Positions 38,127 to 38,872 of a DNA stretch of 38,872 bases are shown here, piece after piece (position 1 is the stretch's first letter; each line of letters starts with the position of its first letter). The stretch comes from Algibacillus agarilyticus. Its GTDB lineage: Bacteria > Pseudomonadota > Gammaproteobacteria > Enterobacterales > Alteromonadaceae. Where the stretch lies: assembly GCF_003286125.1 (NCBI RefSeq), contig NZ_QMED01000039.1:1-38872 (forward strand). Reading direction: 5' to 3'. The notes under the pieces were generated by a model, which saw only the letters and a program-made list of their open reading frames with translations, was not told where the DNA came from and did no database searches. The translations under genes and the position numbers were made by a program.

Positions 38127-38872
38127 TTAATAAACAACGTTTGACCCTCTCGTGCCATTTTGTTCCACAGTCAAGGGTTTACTTTTTGATTCATTTTGCA
38201 TGATATTTTGTTTATGTGTTTGTAGTAATGATTTAAACCAATAACCGCTTTGTTTTATTGTGCGTTGTTGGGTTTGATGATCGACATAAACCAAACCAAA
38301 ACGTTTTTTGAACCCTTCATGCCATTCAAAATTATCTAATAATGACCAAGCAAAATACCCTGCACAATTTGAACCGGCTTTAATGGCTCGCGACACTTGA
38401 TGCAGGTAGGCATTAAAAAATTCAACGCGTTTAATATCATCAACCTGATCATTAACAATATGATCAGTAAAGGCTGCGCCGTTTTCGGTGATAAATACTT
38501 TAGGGTTGTTATATTCGTCTTTAAGCAACATTAATAATTCGTATAAGCCTTCTGGGTAAACCTCCCAGCCCATGCTGGTATATTGCACGTTGTTGAGTTC
38601 ATATTCTTTTTCGGGCGCTTTGGCCTGATATTCGGGCCAAAATTTATGCCCGATAAACCAAGGTGAGTATTTAACGCGATCACGTGAGTAATTATTAATT
38701 CCGATAAAGTCAATTGGGCTATTAATGATGTTCATATCGTTAGCTTCAATGGCCGGAAAAAACATTTTAATGCGATCTAGATGAGCTTGCGGGTAATAAC
38801 CGCGCAAAATAGGGTCCAGAATCATGCGTCGCATGGTTAAATCAGCAAATTCAACTGCTTGATGGTCATATG
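38127..38872 (-). CDS. GH1 beta-glucosidase (C-terminal part, cut by window edge)
   Basis: A family 1 glycoside hydrolase that cleaves terminal beta-linked glucose or related sugars, probably cytoplasmic. The frame stays open past the first ATG (38834) to the window edge, reading YDHQAVEFADLTMRRMILDP, so the 5' part, including the acid/base NEP motif, is missing. Visible: DPILRGYYP, INNYSRD, VFITENGAAFTD with the nucleophile Glu, YFAWSLLDNFEWHEGFKKRF and GLVYVDHQTQQRTIKQSGYW, all GH1 hallmarks. It has about 25 extra polar residues after the conserved end. Confidence 0.93.
   Translation of the reverse strand, partial: YDHQAVEFADLTMRRMILDPILRGYYPQAHLDRIKMFFPAIEANDMNIINSPIDFIGINNYSRDRVKYSPWFIGHKFWPEYQAKAPEKEYELNNVQYTSMGWEVYPEGLYELLMLLKDEYNNPKVFITENGAAFTDHIVNDQVDDIKRVEFFNAYLHQVSRAIKAGSNCAGYFAWSLLDNFEWHEGFKKRFGLVYVDHQTQQRTIKQSGYWFKSLLQTHKQNIMQNESKSKPLTVEQNGTRGSNVVY

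Overview
The window is chromosomal DNA of a gammaproteobacterium, most likely a marine Alteromonadales-type bacterium. This rests on the gene order (23S-5S rRNA; map-glnD-dapD divergent from rpsB-tsf-pyrH-frr; then uppS-cdsA-dxr-rseP-bamA-skp-lpxD-fabZ-lpxA-lpxB-rnhB-dnaE-accA-tilS), the AT-leaning base composition, and the secreted di-haem oxidoreductase and GH1 glucosidase at the right end. The genus is not determined; no database search was possible.

Layout. 1-3265: end of an rRNA operon (boxA, 23S, 5S, terminator). 3542-4045: an unrecognised small lipoprotein gene, convergent with the next block and sharing a bidirectional terminator. 4106-8418 (minus strand): dapD, glnD and map, a tight leftward operon. 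8568-11934: rpsB-tsf-pyrH-frr with a growth-type promoter, an S2 autoregulatory leader and hairpins between genes. 12153-26972: a compact 12-gene rightward block linking undecaprenyl phosphate, CDP-diacylglycerol and isoprenoid synthesis, the site-2 protease of the envelope stress response, outer-membrane protein assembly, lipid A and fatty acid synthesis, RNase HII and the replicative polymerase. Four of its genes start with TTG. 27194-29628: accA and tilS.

29986-33492 is a large exported di-haem protein of unusual architecture: three repeated N-terminal domains joined by Glu/Pro linkers, a Lipoprotein_15-like module, a long unassigned middle and a C-terminal DUF1111/DHOR peroxidase-like domain.

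33760-38000 is the unusual part. Three units follow one another, each made of a short toxin-tail-like ORF or ORF fragment and a directly following larger gene that is probably its immunity gene. Each unit is preceded by a copy, or a piece, of a 77-bp element whose core ends in an 11-bp inverted repeat, and followed by copies of a second repeat family. No full-length Rhs, CdiA or other delivery gene is present. This reads as an orphan toxin/immunity cassette store whose units are bounded by non-coding palindromic repeats. The window ends inside a minus-strand GH1 glycosidase gene.
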